A stretch of DNA of 64,000 nucleotides from Aulostomus chinensis (GCA_037954235.1 JBBMOA010000013.1:11887001-11951000), one strand, 5' to 3'; counted from the first letter of the stretch, positions 11,501-24,648 are shown. The notes: generated by a model from the sequence alone, not told the origin. Program-made: numbers and translations.

Positions 11501-14500
11501 ATGGTCAGACTCTTTGTTTAGGCTTGTGAATGCACCTCTTTCAACAGGATGGGGGGGGGGGGGCAAACTTACATGGATGTCATGAGTAGAGTTTTTACAA
11601 AATAAAGACTGACCCTTCAAAAAAAGACAAACTTTCTATTTGCTATGACAGTGAACTGTTAGCAGCTTCTGTCGAAAAAAAAAGGCCGAAACACAGACCA
11701 AGTACCACCGCTGTGACGCAGGCTCAGAACAGCTGCCAACATTTTCTATTGACCTCCATTATTTTCTATATATTTCCACTTGATCAATGCTATATCAAAA
11801 GCCACCACCAGAATTTGAAAAGGCCAGCAAATGGGCTGAGGGCAACTGTTAGTCTATGTCTTAGGCTGAGCCTCGGTCTGACATTTTCAAAATAAGAGCT
11901 TCTATTGCTGACTTGATGATCTGGAGAGAGTCCCCTTCATTAAAGACGTATTTCCCTCACAATACATTGTCATTATCAGTAACGATAAGAAAATGCTGAC
12001 CTTTTTATTCCTTTCATCCAACAGGCACTGCGACAGAAGGTTGTCACAAGCAGTCCGTTGTCCTTTAATGTTCCAGAATCTAAACCAGATGTCAGAAAAG
12101 GTAGCAAGGTATTTTGATGCAGCTTAAAGGCCCTAGATGTGTGTTTGGTTATTTAAATAAGTTTGCCTTCTTCAACATATGTGCATCAGATGTTTGATAT
12201 GTGTTTGGAACTAAATAAGCTATCAGCAGCAAGCTAACTTTCCTTTCAGTCTTTCTGCACATCTAAACTGACCTGCTGCTCTCTCCAGCTACACGGACAC
12301 GAGGAGCGGGAACTCTCAAACCTTCAGGATAACTGGTTTAAGGACAAAACCTATGTTAGTTAACCCGTCTAGTCAGTGTTCTATTTTGAAAAATCCCTGA
12401 TAGACTATCTCTAGTCCAACATGTGGATTGTTTTCCACCATGGAACTGAGCACAACGGTCAAGAAAATTCATTTATTAATTCCATACACATGGAAGCACC
12501 ACTTAAGTACAAGAGTTGGTGGTCTGAGAGTTCACCGTCTGTCTCCGGCTGAATAAATGATGAAGTTGGCTGTCTAATACATGTGGATGCAGCAGGACTC
12601 TTTTGTCCCCTTTGAAGATGAATAAAAGAAACAATGCTGTCTCCCTTGACAGCACTTCGAGTAACAGCATGATGTAACACACTGGAAAAGGAGCGCTTTC
12701 ACAACTGGCTGCGTTTCAAAACAGATGTTTCAATTCAAAGGTTGTTCAAAATTTGTAAATGATTAAACTATCAAAGAAATACAAACCCAAACACTGCTAT
12801 TATTCCTAAATTTCTGCAGTATTTCAAGACCACCTGGCTGCACCTACCTGTTTGGGGTTTTTTTCTCTCTCGAAAAGACCCTCCATTTCAAGGCCCTTAT
12901 TTCTTTGACCGGCCCTGCCTTTCTACACAAGTACAAACGCAAGGGCCAAGAAAAGAAGTCCCTCTACTTCAATTCTGGAGCGGGTCTTAAACACATGACA
13001 GATCATTTTATCCTTCAAGCAACCTGAGCAACATAACCCCACAAACTCCAGTTGTAAGAGAGACCAGGATCTGTCGAAGGAGCTCTGTATTTCCTACATT
13101 TTTGACACAACGGGCTGGATTCCATTCCTCACGGAAACTAGAATGGCTTCTTTTGTGAGATTGTCAGTGTACATCTTAAGGACATTTGATACTTTATATG
13201 TAAAAATCATGTTGAATGACACAGGTTGCCTTTTCGCTCCTATCACAGTGACCAAGTAAACCAAGAATCTGTAAACCGCTGTGAGCCTGTTAACATGTAA
13301 AATTACATCTAACCAGAAAACTCATGGCGACTAATGGCTCCGGCACTGCTTTTCCTTTTACCTCTATTGCTTATGGAGGCATTACAGTCAAACTATAAAC
13401 ACTTTACATGTAAAGGCAGCTTTTATTCCCTTACCCAGACGGCTCTGGACTCAACTCACTGAGTGAACTCAATTCTGCACCAATCATCTTCTTTATATTT
13501 GATACTAAAAATATGTCGCACTGGAGACTCAATTATCTCTTTTCATCATGTAAGCTTGTGACGGTTACACCTTCATCCACAGCTGCGTTTTATATTTGAA
13601 GTATTTACACCTGACTGTCAATGCGTACGACATTCACCTGTTTATGTCATTAATTTATGCATCTTTCTGGTGTTGTTGTGTATTTTCCCGTGACATAAAA
13701 GCGTCAAGCTCTTGCCCTCCAGTTCGCCGATAGTTTGCACATCTGAAATGAATTTTAACAGCATAGTCAAATATGAATGATGCTTTAGAAATCAACCTTT
13801 CAGGCCATATATAGTAATTAAACCATGAAGGGACACGTTTTTAGTGGTTTTATTGAATTGCAATGCTTATTTAGGTGAGCAAAACAACTGTCACCAGAAA
13901 ACAGCAGCCCCATTAGAGCGTCTTTTAAGACAATTTTCTTGATAAATATGAAATACCAGGAAAAGGTCGCAACTAAGACCAAAATCGAAATGCTCCAAAA
14001 CAAGTTGGCAGCTATGCTCAAGGTCCCTCCATCCTGATTTGACTTGTCAATCACAGAGCAGCCACGCCCTAAAACATACCCTTCTTGATCATCAATTTTA
14101 TTCCAAAATGTACCGAAATGAACATCATTCTATATTGAAAAACGCATAAAACCAGAAATATAGACAATAAACAGATTTAGTAACAAACCAAGTTTGCGTG
14201 TCCTCGCAATACAGAATTTATGAGCCGCTAAGCCAATGCCGATCAGCTGATTTGACTCATCTCTGGTGGCTGTGGTATTTAGCAAACACAGCTTTATTTC
14301 TGTCGAGCTAACTTTAATCCTTAACTCATGTTATTGTTTAACATGGTTGCCTCAACGTGCACTAGTTGGGTTCATGAGCTGGAGTCAAAGATGCGATCAG
14401 TCTGTAATTTACGATTTTAAATGACGTGCAGTTTTCACAATTCTTCCTGACGACAGCAGGAAGGGTTGTGCCTCTCACGACTGGTCGCCAAGTGTCAAGT

Positions 14501-15230
14501 AGAGCTCAAACAGTGTGCATCTAACAGTAAGATTACCTCAACAGTTGCGACACTCACTGTGGTGTGTTTATTGCTGAGTTTTCAACCTCGGCCTAAGGGG
14601 GTCTGGAGTTTGAAGGTCAAGGGTCGGAAAGGCGTGGATCAAAATCAGAGATTTAAGTCAGATTGTCAAAGAACTTTGGCGATATCGCACACACCCCTGG
14701 CCCCGCCCCCTCAAACAACAGGTATTACCCACCTGTTCTGCTAAGATATGCAATAACTCGTCTGTTGACATTTTCGTGAGGGAAATGTGAAGTGGTACTG
14801 AATGGAGGTGTGCGCTCTTTGTGTGCACTTTTAGATAATATTATGTTCATGATAAATGTTAATTGCTGTGTTTTGTAGCACAAACTGCAGTGTTTATGTG
14901 ATACTCTGATTGTTTGTTATGCATAAATAGATCTATGTTGATTCGATCATTTATTTACTTACCCTTTGAAAGAAGCTCCCCAGTTTAGAAACCCAAATGT
15001 TGCCAAGTAAGGATATAACACCGCTAATTCCAGAACAACAGCTTCCTCCAGCTACAACCAGTTCCCCTTCCCTCTCAACCCTGACCTTTGCCTCGCCGGT
15101 CTCATCCATCTCTGTTCACCACCTCCCTTAGCCAAGAGTTTCACCCACAGCACCCTCCCCTGGCACGCTCACTTGCACTTTGCCAGCTGAGGATCACAAT
15201 GAAGGACAAGGTGCTAATGATTTCCATTCA

Positions 15231-15262
15231 GGATAAGCAGTATAGAAAATGGATGGATGGAT
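15231..15262 (+). repeat. terminal motif of a common teleost interspersed element
   Basis: GGATAAGCAGTATAGAAAAT followed by tandem GGAT units is a tail motif shared by many teleost transposon remnants. The upstream body of the element is not clearly recognisable here, so its start is undefined. Confidence 0.45.
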
Positions 15263-16002
15263 TTCCATTCAGTTTAGCTGCAGTCTCGGGAATATACGTC
15301 TCGGGTAAATCTGAGATTTGTGAAACCAACATTTTATCTTCCTCTTAAGTGCAGCGCGACTAAGAAGTGGGCAGCTAGGATGGGCAGGCAGCGCCATGCA
15401 GGAACCATGGCTACCTTCACTAATCCTTTGGTGCCCCTTCCAGCTCACATTACAGGTGGAATTATAGGAGTGAATCAGCTCTGCTCAGTTTAAGATGCGG
15501 TTCACCCTCAGCAGTCTCGCTCTATGCTTAGCATCCACACACTCACACACACACACACCTCCCCTTATCATAGGTTAGTGCTTTAAAAGGAGCGATCACA
15601 CCAATCTGAAGTGTTAGCATGGGAACAATTAGCAAGCAGGTGCAGAAAACTGTTCTTTTCATAATAAAGGTTATGTATACGTGCTCCCTCACACAGCCGG
15701 ACACGCTGATTCCCTCCCTTTCTTGCCTCGTCTTCTTCACACACTTTGACACCCATAGTTAAGACCCACAAAACCAAAGATAAAGCCTGTTGATGTGAAA
15801 TCTGACATCAGCTCAGACTGAGACATTTTCAATCCAATTACAGTAATCGAGCATAGAAAATCCATACTGAAGGTTGATGAACAATCTTTACAGACAAATT
15901 ACAGGGATTGCGTGATTATAATTGGAGTTGGATGTGGCTGTCAATGTCTGTCTAATGAAATCATCTTGTTGAATGAACCCTGTGACCACAATCGTGATGG
16001 AC

Positions 16003-16037
16003 GTCATCGTCATCGTCATCATCATCATCATCATCAT
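16003..16037. repeat. (CAT)n trinucleotide repeat
   Basis: About eleven ATC/CAT units, interrupted by CGT at the left end. Non-coding context. Confidence 0.9.
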
Positions 16038-16768
16038 GAATCTGTTTTTATTTTTATTTTCTTATTCCTTTGAAGACTGTCAGTGAACGTCAACACCCTT
16101 ACAACAGACAAGGGGAGAGGTCGAGTCAAAAGGGATGACTAAAAGAAGATGTGAGGCGTCTACCATCGCTTCTCCGGCATTTTACTGACTTCACAGGTAC
16201 TAAAGACACTGAAGGTCACGCACTTTTCAAAGGCTGGCTTATTGAAAACAGCCACACATGATAGGGTGATGTTCACATGACTTCATAACAGCTCATACTT
16301 AGAGCAGCACATTTAATTCAGCTCGCAAGGTCAAAGAGGTCAGTGGACAAAGTGTTGCTCATCTTGACTGACTAACAGCTGCTCAGGCTGGCTCGACGCG
16401 GAGAGCACTACTGCTCCCTACTGACAGCTGAGCGAAATTAACCAGCTGAAATCTGTTCTCAAGGTTTTGCTTCTTCACTGGTAATGACAGGAAATGACCA
16501 ATGGAACCACGATTCCTTCTTTGAAACACACCAGACTGGAGAACCTTCTGATGGGTCTTGTTTTTCCAAGACAGGAGGTTTAGATTAGCAGCTGCTCTGC
16601 AGAGGATCTGATCATATCTACACGTCTCGGTCTGTATCTTGTGGGATGTAATCCCCAATAAACTGAGCAGGGCTTTATTATGATAAGATACGCATCTTTA
16701 TCCTCACAGTAAATAGCTTTCTGATTGTTGACCATGGCTGCAGGCTCAGGAGACACTCACCCCCCCAA

Positions 16769-16770
16769 CA

Positions 16771-16812
<42 letters not shown>
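16769..16812. repeat. (CA)n microsatellite
   Basis: About 20 CA units preceded by a short C run. Simple repeat only. Confidence 0.95.
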
Positions 16813-16813
<1 letters not shown>

Positions 16814-19429
16814 CCCAAATGACTTGAGGATTTATGTCTAAGATGTGACATATAAAAGCCTTACAGGATCTTTCAGCAGTGTAAAATGCTTTTCCTGTAA
16901 TCATTATATTTGATTGGTCTGGCAAATGAAACCGCTCTTCATATTCGATTGAAGACACACGCAGCTGTGTTGTGTTGTCTCCATCTAGTGGTGATTGGTG
17001 AAACTACATGATTTCACACTCGAGTGTTTGGCGTCATCTCTGACTTCACACGATAATTTTTTTGTTGTTGTTGGTAAGTACAAACAAGAGAGAATTAAAA
17101 AAGATATATATTTCCAATCCAAGTATCTTCAAATTATTTTTTTTATTACACGGGATTTTTTTCAGTTTATTCCGGAAATTTGTGTTTCTCATCGATGTTT
17201 AATTGTGGACAACAAAGTTGATGTAATATAATCTAATAAATACTGTCTTTATTAAAAATACTTTCTCTACAAAATGCTTTCTCTTCATTATTTCTTGATT
17301 TTTTATTGTATCTTACTGTTTACTGTCTTTATTACTGTTCTTCTAGTTTATCCTGTCATGTGACGTTTTTAGTAGATTTTGTCGCCTGGGGTAAAAAGGA
17401 TTTTGTTGATACATTTCTTCATATCATTTTCTCTTAAACATTTCATGAGACGCATTTACAGTTTCTACAGAACTGTAATGTTTATATCCATTCAAATACA
17501 GTATTACAGTAAACTCTTCAAAATCATCTCGTTGACATCAGAGTGGACAAACTACTACAATACGTTTTAATGAATGCAATTAATAATTTGTGCTGCTGTT
17601 GAACTGTACCGTGTTATAATCTTTTGATTCATACTTTATATTTGAGATTATTTATATCTCTGGTCACGCCGATTTGAGAATTGTAGGTTTATTTTGGATC
17701 CACATATGACTGCAGCTTTACGAGTCTGTCCCTCCTGGTGAAGATGGCTCCATATTATGGGACTGTAGCATAAAAACATCCTACATTATTATTACAAGCA
17801 CAATGGGCTGAGCAGCCATTACACATTGTGAGTGTTTCTCCACCATTGACAGCTCTCAGAGTCCCTGGTGCTGAAGTGTCTGAGAGCCTTTCTTCTTTTG
17901 ATGGACTGGGTCTTTACTGCCACTCTGCGTTTGCCTATCTACCATATGGTGCGCTGGTACAAGAAAAGAGCTGACTGAAAACAGCGTTTTTAGCCTGTCA
18001 TACATGAAGGAAAACCCACCGACGGTCCATTAAACAAACCCTCACACTTTTGACATTAATTAAGCATCTGAAATCTTGACTACGCAGCTTCACCAGCAAT
18101 GAGCAGTGAAGCAGTTTTACCTGGAAAAATGAGCAGTATGTTTGTGCAGATGGGATCTATAGATCATTTACAGCAGTAGGGGGGAGTTCAGAAGCTTTAC
18201 TGAAGTACAAGCAAATGCACTCTTGTTAGAACAGACATAATTCAAAAAGTAAGTAAAAATGCCCAGCGTGTCTATTTGATAATTAATGATTAAATCTGCT
18301 CACGTTATTTTGGTAAAATCAAATTGGTATCTCTAATTCAACAACGGAAGAAAATAACCTTTGTATAAAAATCAAATGCCTAAAACGGGTCTTCTGCTGA
18401 TAGTGTTGCTCGTGTCTAAAGTAAAAAAAAAAAAAAAAATTTTAAATTCCAAAATAAATGACAAGAGTAACATTCAAAGGAAATCCTGCATCTGCCAAAA
18501 AAAAAAAATTGTAATCTTAAATCTCCGGTTCTCCTCTTTCTCCTCTCCACCAGCTCCCATGAAAGTCAGCCCAGTAGATTTTACCTATTCTAATACACCA
18601 ATAAAAAATAGAACCTTCTTAGCATCCATTTTTAGTAGCCTGAAGTTGTTTTAAAGAATTTTTTTGCTCCAGGACAAAAAGATCAACACAACACTATGAA
18701 TACTTTTTTCTTACATTGTCCACATCACCATGTTTTGTAAGACACGTGTCTTAACAAAAGGTACCTGTGATCAGTCGTGCGGGCCAGACTCCAAGACCTG
18801 CTTTATTGTTTCCCGTCATGCTGAGTAACCTGTTGACCCCCGGGGGCTCCGTCTATCGCCTGAATCATGGGTGAAAAGACGGCCCCCTGCAGAGACTTGA
18901 TTTCAAGCATCGCGACGTTCCCTTCCACTTCGTTGGTGCGCAGTGCAGCTGTTGTGTCATGGTCTGTTGTTTACTGTAAAACCGTCTGAAAGGTGCAGCG
19001 ACACATTAGAACCGAAGCGGCGCATTCAAGAGCCATTTCCGGTAGCTGTGTCACTCTGCCCCTCGTAAAAGGTTATCCTTTATTTCACATGCTTCATTTC
19101 TTCAGGATTTCCTAACAACAGAATGGCATATTTTAGCCAGAAAAATCAAGGGAGAATTAACTTTGTCTCGGCTGTTGCATCGCTAATCTCGCGAGATCTG
19201 GCAGGAGCGCGAGTGAGGGTTCACTCACGACTGTGTTTCGTTTTCCAGGCGCGAAACAGAAACTGCGTGATGTCTAAACGCGAAACCATGACTGAGGCAA
19301 ACATTTCCAACACAGTGTTGCAGAACAAGTGCAGCATCCTGCACTACGGCACAGTTTAGAGTTAACATTCTTCTATTATGTAACGTCTTTGGCTGCTGTT
19401 ACTGTTCCCGAGTCAGCCCTCCGTCTCTC

Positions 19430-19640
19430 AGCTCATCAATTAGCCCTCCACCGCAGATATCTGCACTTAATGAACCGTTACTTTAACTAGAATATTACTT
19501 CCCTTTCCACAAATTAATGAGGCCACTAATTGTCCTAATTGGAGTCTGAAACCCCGGCATTAAGATTACTCACTGCCCACCAGCACCACCTCCGTGACTT
19601 CGGCAGTGTGACGGTAATTACAGACTAGATTGTCTCCAAC
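19430..19640. promoter_or_regulatory. candidate conserved non-coding element rich in homeodomain cores
   Basis: The block contains clustered TAAT cores: TCAATTAG near 19437, AATTAATGA at 19512-19520, two CTAATTG-type sites at about 19526-19541, and GTAATTA near 19614-19620. They lie in otherwise complex, non-repetitive sequence 4.3 kb upstream of the Atoh1-class start codon. Dense AT-core homeobox sites in unique sequence are characteristic of developmental enhancers, but cross-species conservation is not visible from one sequence. Confidence 0.35.
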
Positions 19641-19770
19641 ATCAAGAGCTTTACTGTTCCAGGTGCATGATAGTGTGAAAACAAAATGGAGGCCCTTTTG
19701 TCACGAAATAAGAGGTCTTTAATTAAAAACAACTAGAGATGCACACGGGTAGTGTACTCTCGACCACTCT

Positions 19771-19790
19771 GGGGGGGGGGGGGGGGGGGG
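19771..19790 (+). repeat. G20 homopolymer
   Basis: Twenty consecutive guanines on the plus strand. Such runs can form quadruplexes and are error-prone in assemblies. Confidence 0.9.
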
Positions 19791-20686
19791 CATTTAAAAT
19801 ATGGAACATATGTTACAGATGACCCGGAGCCTACTGCAGTTGGTTTGGTGTATGTTTTTTTATTATAATTATTTCTGATTGAAACTTGCTGTTAGTTTGG
19901 TTAAGGATTAATCCCACTCTTTCATTAAATTGTTGCCACAAGACCCAGGCTTTTTAGTCTTATAAATGAAAAGTGTGTACACTGTTCAGTTGTTGTGTAG
20001 TGTTTTAAAGTATATTTTATATTCCATTTTTGGTCCCACATAATTTATCATAATTTCTATTTTATTCGTCTATTCGTCACTCGCTTCTTTCCCTAAATGC
20101 ACTTCTGAGCAAGTATGAATTTCTCTGTTGCGAGCGCAATAAAATTTTATCTTATCCGGTACGAATAAGTTACATCTCACGGCTGGAAAATAATTAAATA
20201 AAAATAAACTTATCTCTATGTCTCTGGCCACTGCTGGGCTCCATGACTTAACTTACAAGTAACTTCCACCAAAATGATAACCAACTAGACCTGTTTGGGT
20301 CTTTAATTGTTCCTATAAGCTGGTGTGATATAGCCTGGGCGGATGGATGAGAAAACTGAGACCTTAAAAATGATGTTGAATTAATTATAGATTGCTTGGG
20401 GCCAGAGCTCCTTATCTGTGGTTCCCCAGAGACGACTGAGGAGGTTGCAGGGATCCCCAAGAGAAGAATTCAACATTCAGGCCACTTTACTAGAAATGAG
20501 AGCAAAGACACAGTGTGTTAACTACTTTCACTCTGTCTGATCCGCTCACAACTGTGAGGAGAAAAGTAAGGAATCGTATATATTTAGGAGCAATGTAGGC
20601 TCAGTGATTGAGGTCAGCAGGTACAACAACTTAGATTATCGGTTCATTTGCAGCCCCTGAAAAACCCTGAACACAGGCGGGCACTG

Positions 20687-20689
<3 letters not shown>

Positions 20690-20759
<70 letters not shown>

Positions 20760-20762
20760 CGC
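20690..20762. repeat. (GT)n microsatellite
   Basis: About 35 GT units interrupted by a single GC. It generates spurious His-Thr and Cys-Val open frames on both strands. Confidence 0.95.
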
Positions 20763-22599
20763 GCCATGTAAATAAAAAGATGAAACTGTTGGTCCCATCA
20801 CCAACATTATCAGGCAGCTGCACCCTGGCTGCCAAGTTTGTGACATATTGTAAAACCATAAATCGTGTGTTCTGATTTGAACAGTTGTTAAGGCATTTTG
20901 TGCGAGTCCCCCCCAACATTCTCTTGCATTATTTATGTAATCTCTCCGGCCCATCGCCGTCCAGAGAACAGAAATGTCCTCCTTAACCTGTCGCTACTTA
21001 TAAACAGCCTACACATTTCTACAAGTAAAGGACAGGGCCTCATCTGCTGCCTGCCTGTACAGGGATGTGCAGTGAGAGATGACGTGAATTTAAAGTTTGA
21101 CAAACCGCATTTGTGCAAGACTACAGGGGTTGTTGCATGTGTCAGTGAGATGAATTTTAGACAAACACACAACTTGAGGGGGAAATCTTTAGCCTTTTGT
21201 CACTCGTGTTCAACGTAGTGCACGCAATTATATTCCTGAACTTCGGGAGTTAAATTAACCTCACACATTTAGATTGAAGCTCCTGTAACTAGACAACACA
21301 AACCTCCACCCAGGCAAAGGTTTGGCCTCTGACACTTTTATGCTTAGGTCCCAATTAAAGGAGCAAGCAGCAGTGAGAGGGCTGTCACACCTGTACACAC
21401 ACCGGAGTGTGTGGCTGTTCTGTGGACTGAGAACATCTGATGGCATAAAAGAGCAGACGAATGCTGCACTGTCCCGAGTCGCTCTGTCACGTGAGACTAC
21501 CAGGTTTAATTCTGATGCCTGTCCAATGATCTCTGTTACATCAAACTTCTCCTCGAACGAGAAGTTTGGAAGGGAACTGACCGTGTGGAGTCCAGTTCCG
21601 ATAGATTCTTCTTCTATGCTGAAATATCAAACTCGTCCTCTTCGGCACAGAAACGCTGCTGAATGAAAACTTACTGCTTACCTGTTGACAGACAAATAAA
21701 TATCTCTAAAAGCATGGCTTCCTGTGTGGAGGCATAAATGAGAGCTGTGGTGTTACAGATTCCCAACAGTAGAACAAGTAGCACCAAATTATCCCCACCC
21801 ACCCAAACGTTGACGCTTACACTTTCACGCATACCAGTCTGACTCTATTTGAGACTGTTTACCATTTGTATTCTTGTTGATGACACTCTTATAATTGTCT
21901 TTGAGCCCCTGCACAAACATCCTCTCGGCTGGCTCCTAACCTGAGTCGAGGCATAAATCCAAATGCAGGATTTGTGACATCTAGTATGGAGCCACTCATG
22001 GGCCAGTATCCAGCATGTGGAAAACTGAATTTCTGCTGCACAAACAAAATGAAGACACCCTTTAAACCTTTGGAATTGAAATTATTTGGATATTCTAAAT
22101 ATTTTTGATGAGAATGATGTCTCACTCAAAATATTATTCAAGTTACTGGACTTTTTGTGCTCAGCGGAGGTACTTTACAAGTCTGTGGACACGTACGATT
22201 TTGGATGCAGACTTACTTTTAATGTAGTACTGCTACTTTTAGTTCAAGGAGTTCCATCACTCCTAGTCTCACTCTTTTAGTCATGAAGTGGAGTTTAATT
22301 TTTGCATGTGGCCCCCAACCAGGTTTGGAACACGACTGAAAGTTGCCAAAGCTTGCCAGTTGACCCACCCCCCGCCTGGCGGGGCGCATCAGTGTTCTCT
22401 CCTGCAGGAGGCTGGTAAAGTTGACCTTAGAAATGTTCCTCACGCCTCCCCTCTCAAGCCCCGCACCAGATGGGAAGTGTAGCCGCATTTTTAAAGCCTC
22501 CACGCAGGGTTACAGGCTGTTGCGCTAGCAGTGGGGCTGAAGGAATGAAATATTCATGTAGCCCAAAAAAAAAAAAAAAATGAATGGACACCCCGGGAT

Positions 22600-22950
22600 G
22601 AAGAGTGTGCCAATTTATTCAACTAAGACCAGGCCTCATTAAACTGCTGGCAGCTAAGCAGGTCACGGTGATTTTCTTTATCAGTGCTCGGCCATGCCTG
22701 TCACACACACAAACACACAAACACACACGCACGCACACACTCTTAAAGCTGAAGTCGCTATCATCACAACATCCCTAATGTCCCAGCGGACGGGTCGGTG
22801 GTGATCCTGATGTGGTTCCTGGCTTGTAATTGATGACCTAATGAGTCATTAGCTCTGGTGTCAGACCAGTGAGAGGCCGAGTGGCGGTGGTGGTGCGCAG
22901 CATATGGGAGATGTGAGTGACGCTGCTGACGGAGGTGTTTAGTTTGTGTG
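22600..22950. promoter_or_regulatory. candidate enhancer block 1 kb upstream of the Atoh1-class gene
   Basis: Contains TAATTGATGACCTAATGAGTCATTAG-like clustering at about 22826-22851, with an AP-1/NRL-type TGAGTCA at 22842-22848 flanked by two TAAT cores. A short CA-rich tract at about 22700-22740 interrupts the block. Proximity to the gene and site clustering suggest a proximal regulatory element. There is no direct proof. Confidence 0.3.
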
Positions 22951-23836
22951 AGGTGCCAGGGGACAGCAGGTGATAGGCACAGAGCCAGAGGAGCAAACTT
23001 ACCTTTCATGTGGCTTTTTTTTTTACTTTTAAAAAATATAATGTAACAATAATCGTAACGATAACAAGATGGAGGACGTGCATGTAGCATTTTTGTAGCA
23101 GTTACTGGATGTTTTGATCCTAAATGATGGAGACAACTTATCAGTTATCGTGCTTCTGCTACAGACAGGTGTGTCTCAACTCTTGCCTCCCACCTGTTCT
23201 TTTATTATTCCTCTGCAAATAATTTTTACCATTTGTTTGCCTGACAAGTCCTGTAAGGGTCGGAGTAAGAAGTCATGATAAATAAATTTTAGGTGCACCA
23301 GCGCAAGTGGATGACGTGAAAAAACGGGATACATTTAATGTGCTTTAGTAAAATATATCTATGAACATTACTGATGTTGATAATAAAGGAAAATACTGAA
23401 TATTAAAGCAATTATAGTTTCGTTAATAACGAGCAATTAATCATTTAATTTCATGTTCGTCGAACAACTTAAATAACTCCTTTGAAATGTTTAAGAGTTG
23501 ATCACAATTTCGTCATTTGTTTTCTACTTTACGAGGAACTTTAACGGTTAAGTCAACAAACTTGTTAACGCTAAAAAGATCCTCCTTCTTCCTCTTTGGC
23601 TAACAGGAGACGCTCTTAAATGATTAACACTTTCGGCTACCTTCTGTGTGAAGATAATAACAAGGTCGTGATTGAGTTACAAAGCACAATGGCTGACAAT
23701 AAGTCGAGCTTTTGTCTGGAGTCTCTGACAGGGTCAGAGGGGTTGTGCGAGTGGCTGCTGTCTGGGAGGTGAGGGGCTTCTGTCAGGGTGGGCTGGCCGG
23801 GTTGGGAGTGACACCAAGGTGACTGCAGGGAGCTGC

Positions 23837-23844
23837 TATAAATA
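23837..23844 (+). promoter_or_regulatory. TATA box of the Atoh1-class gene
   Basis: TATAAATA lies 79 bases upstream of the ATG at 23923, which is compatible with a start site about 25-30 bases downstream and a short 5' leader. SOX-like ACAATGG cores lie further upstream near 23685. Confidence 0.6.
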
Positions 23845-23922
23845 TCTGCATGGCTCCCTGCAAACACCTCAGAGACCATCAGGGCATCTTCCGTGTGACC
23901 TGCACCTCCACGGACAGGAGAA

Positions 23923-24648
23923 ATGACCGCTAAAGCAGAGCTGAGCTGGCCGGAGTACCCAGAGGAGCTGGCTCTGCTGCAGCAGCACAACCTGGCCCAC
24001 ATCAGCTCCAAAAGCTGGATTTCCTCGAATTCTCTCCGTGCGCTCTCACGCAGGGACGCCCCAGTAGACTGCGGCCTCTCCCGGGAGCAACTTGTGCCAG
24101 TGAGCAAACTACAGGACTGCGTGTCTGCTAATGGGATCATCCCGGGGTCCGACTGTGATAAGGCAGCAGAGGGAGTCAGGACGAGCCACTGTGGCCCCCA
24201 GAGACACCGGCGCGTCGCCGCCAACGCCCGTGAGAGAAGGAGGATGCACGGGCTGAACAAGGCGTTTGACGAGCTGAGGAGCGTCATCCCGTCTCTGGAA
24301 AACGAGAGGAAGCTCTCCAAGTATGACACTCTTCAAATGGCGCAGATTTACATCACGGAGTTGTCTGAGCTGCTGGCCGGCGTGGTTCACCAGGACTGCA
24401 GGAGTCCCCACTCTGACAAGACGTCCAGGAGGACTCTGATCCACACGCTCCGGCCTGGCTCCATCACGCAAGAACCAAACCCTCTGAGCGGTGAACAGAG
24501 GGACCCTGCGAACACCGTCGGTCACTTGATCATACTGGGACCTAAAACTGACACAGGAACCATCAATATAACCACGTCTTGCCACAGCAGTGATGGAGAA
24601 TCCTCTCACCTCAGTGACGGGGAGGAACACCAGAATGGAAGACACTAA
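23923..24648 (+). CDS. atoh1c: Atonal bHLH transcription factor 1 homologue (probable atoh1c)
   Basis: A single-exon 241-residue protein, as expected for the intronless Atoh1 family. The bHLH spans about residues 95-152. Its basic region RRVAANARERRRMHGLN and helix-2 segment KLSKYDTLQMAQIYI are diagnostic of Atoh1; Atoh7 differs (ERKRMQGLN). The C-terminus retains the serine-rich SDGE...LSDGEE tail typical of vertebrate Atoh1. The N-terminal half (about 95 residues) is shorter than in human ATOH1 (about 158) and not proline-rich. As a proneural factor it would heterodimerise with E-proteins, bind E-boxes and specify granule-cell, hair-cell or other sensory lineages. The ATG is the first in the frame, 79 bases after a TATA box. 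The Atoh1 assignment is firm; the letter c is inferred from the 5q35-like neighbourhood, and atoh1b remains possible. Confidence 0.9.
   Translation: MTAKAELSWPEYPEELALLQQHNLAHISSKSWISSNSLRALSRRDAPVDCGLSREQLVPVSKLQDCVSANGIIPGSDCDKAAEGVRTSHCGPQRHRRVAANARERRRMHGLNKAFDELRSVIPSLENERKLSKYDTLQMAQIYITELSELLAGVVHQDCRSPHSDKTSRRTLIHTLRPGSITQEPNPLSGEQRDPANTVGHLIILGPKTDTGTINITTSCHSSDGESSHLSDGEEHQNGRH

Larger units (their letters stand above)
1..23636. other. gene desert upstream of the Atoh1-class gene
   Basis: I find no convincing coding exon in this stretch on either strand. Open frames are all short (roughly 120 codons or less), start at arbitrary positions, share no recognisable motif, and several are simply translated CA or GT repeats. 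The DNA holds microsatellites, homopolymer runs, fragments of dispersed teleost repeats (listed separately) and several unique-looking blocks rich in TAATTA-type homeodomain sites and E-boxes. A large gene-poor flank beside a proneural transcription factor is the usual arrangement for long-range enhancers, so regulatory content is inferred but not demonstrated. A non-coding RNA gene cannot be excluded from sequence alone. Confidence 0.6.

Noticed and set aside
23637..24329. 230-codon frame antisense to the Atoh1-class gene
   Set aside because: Overlaps the well-supported bHLH exon on the opposite strand; composition-driven shadow with no recognisable motif.
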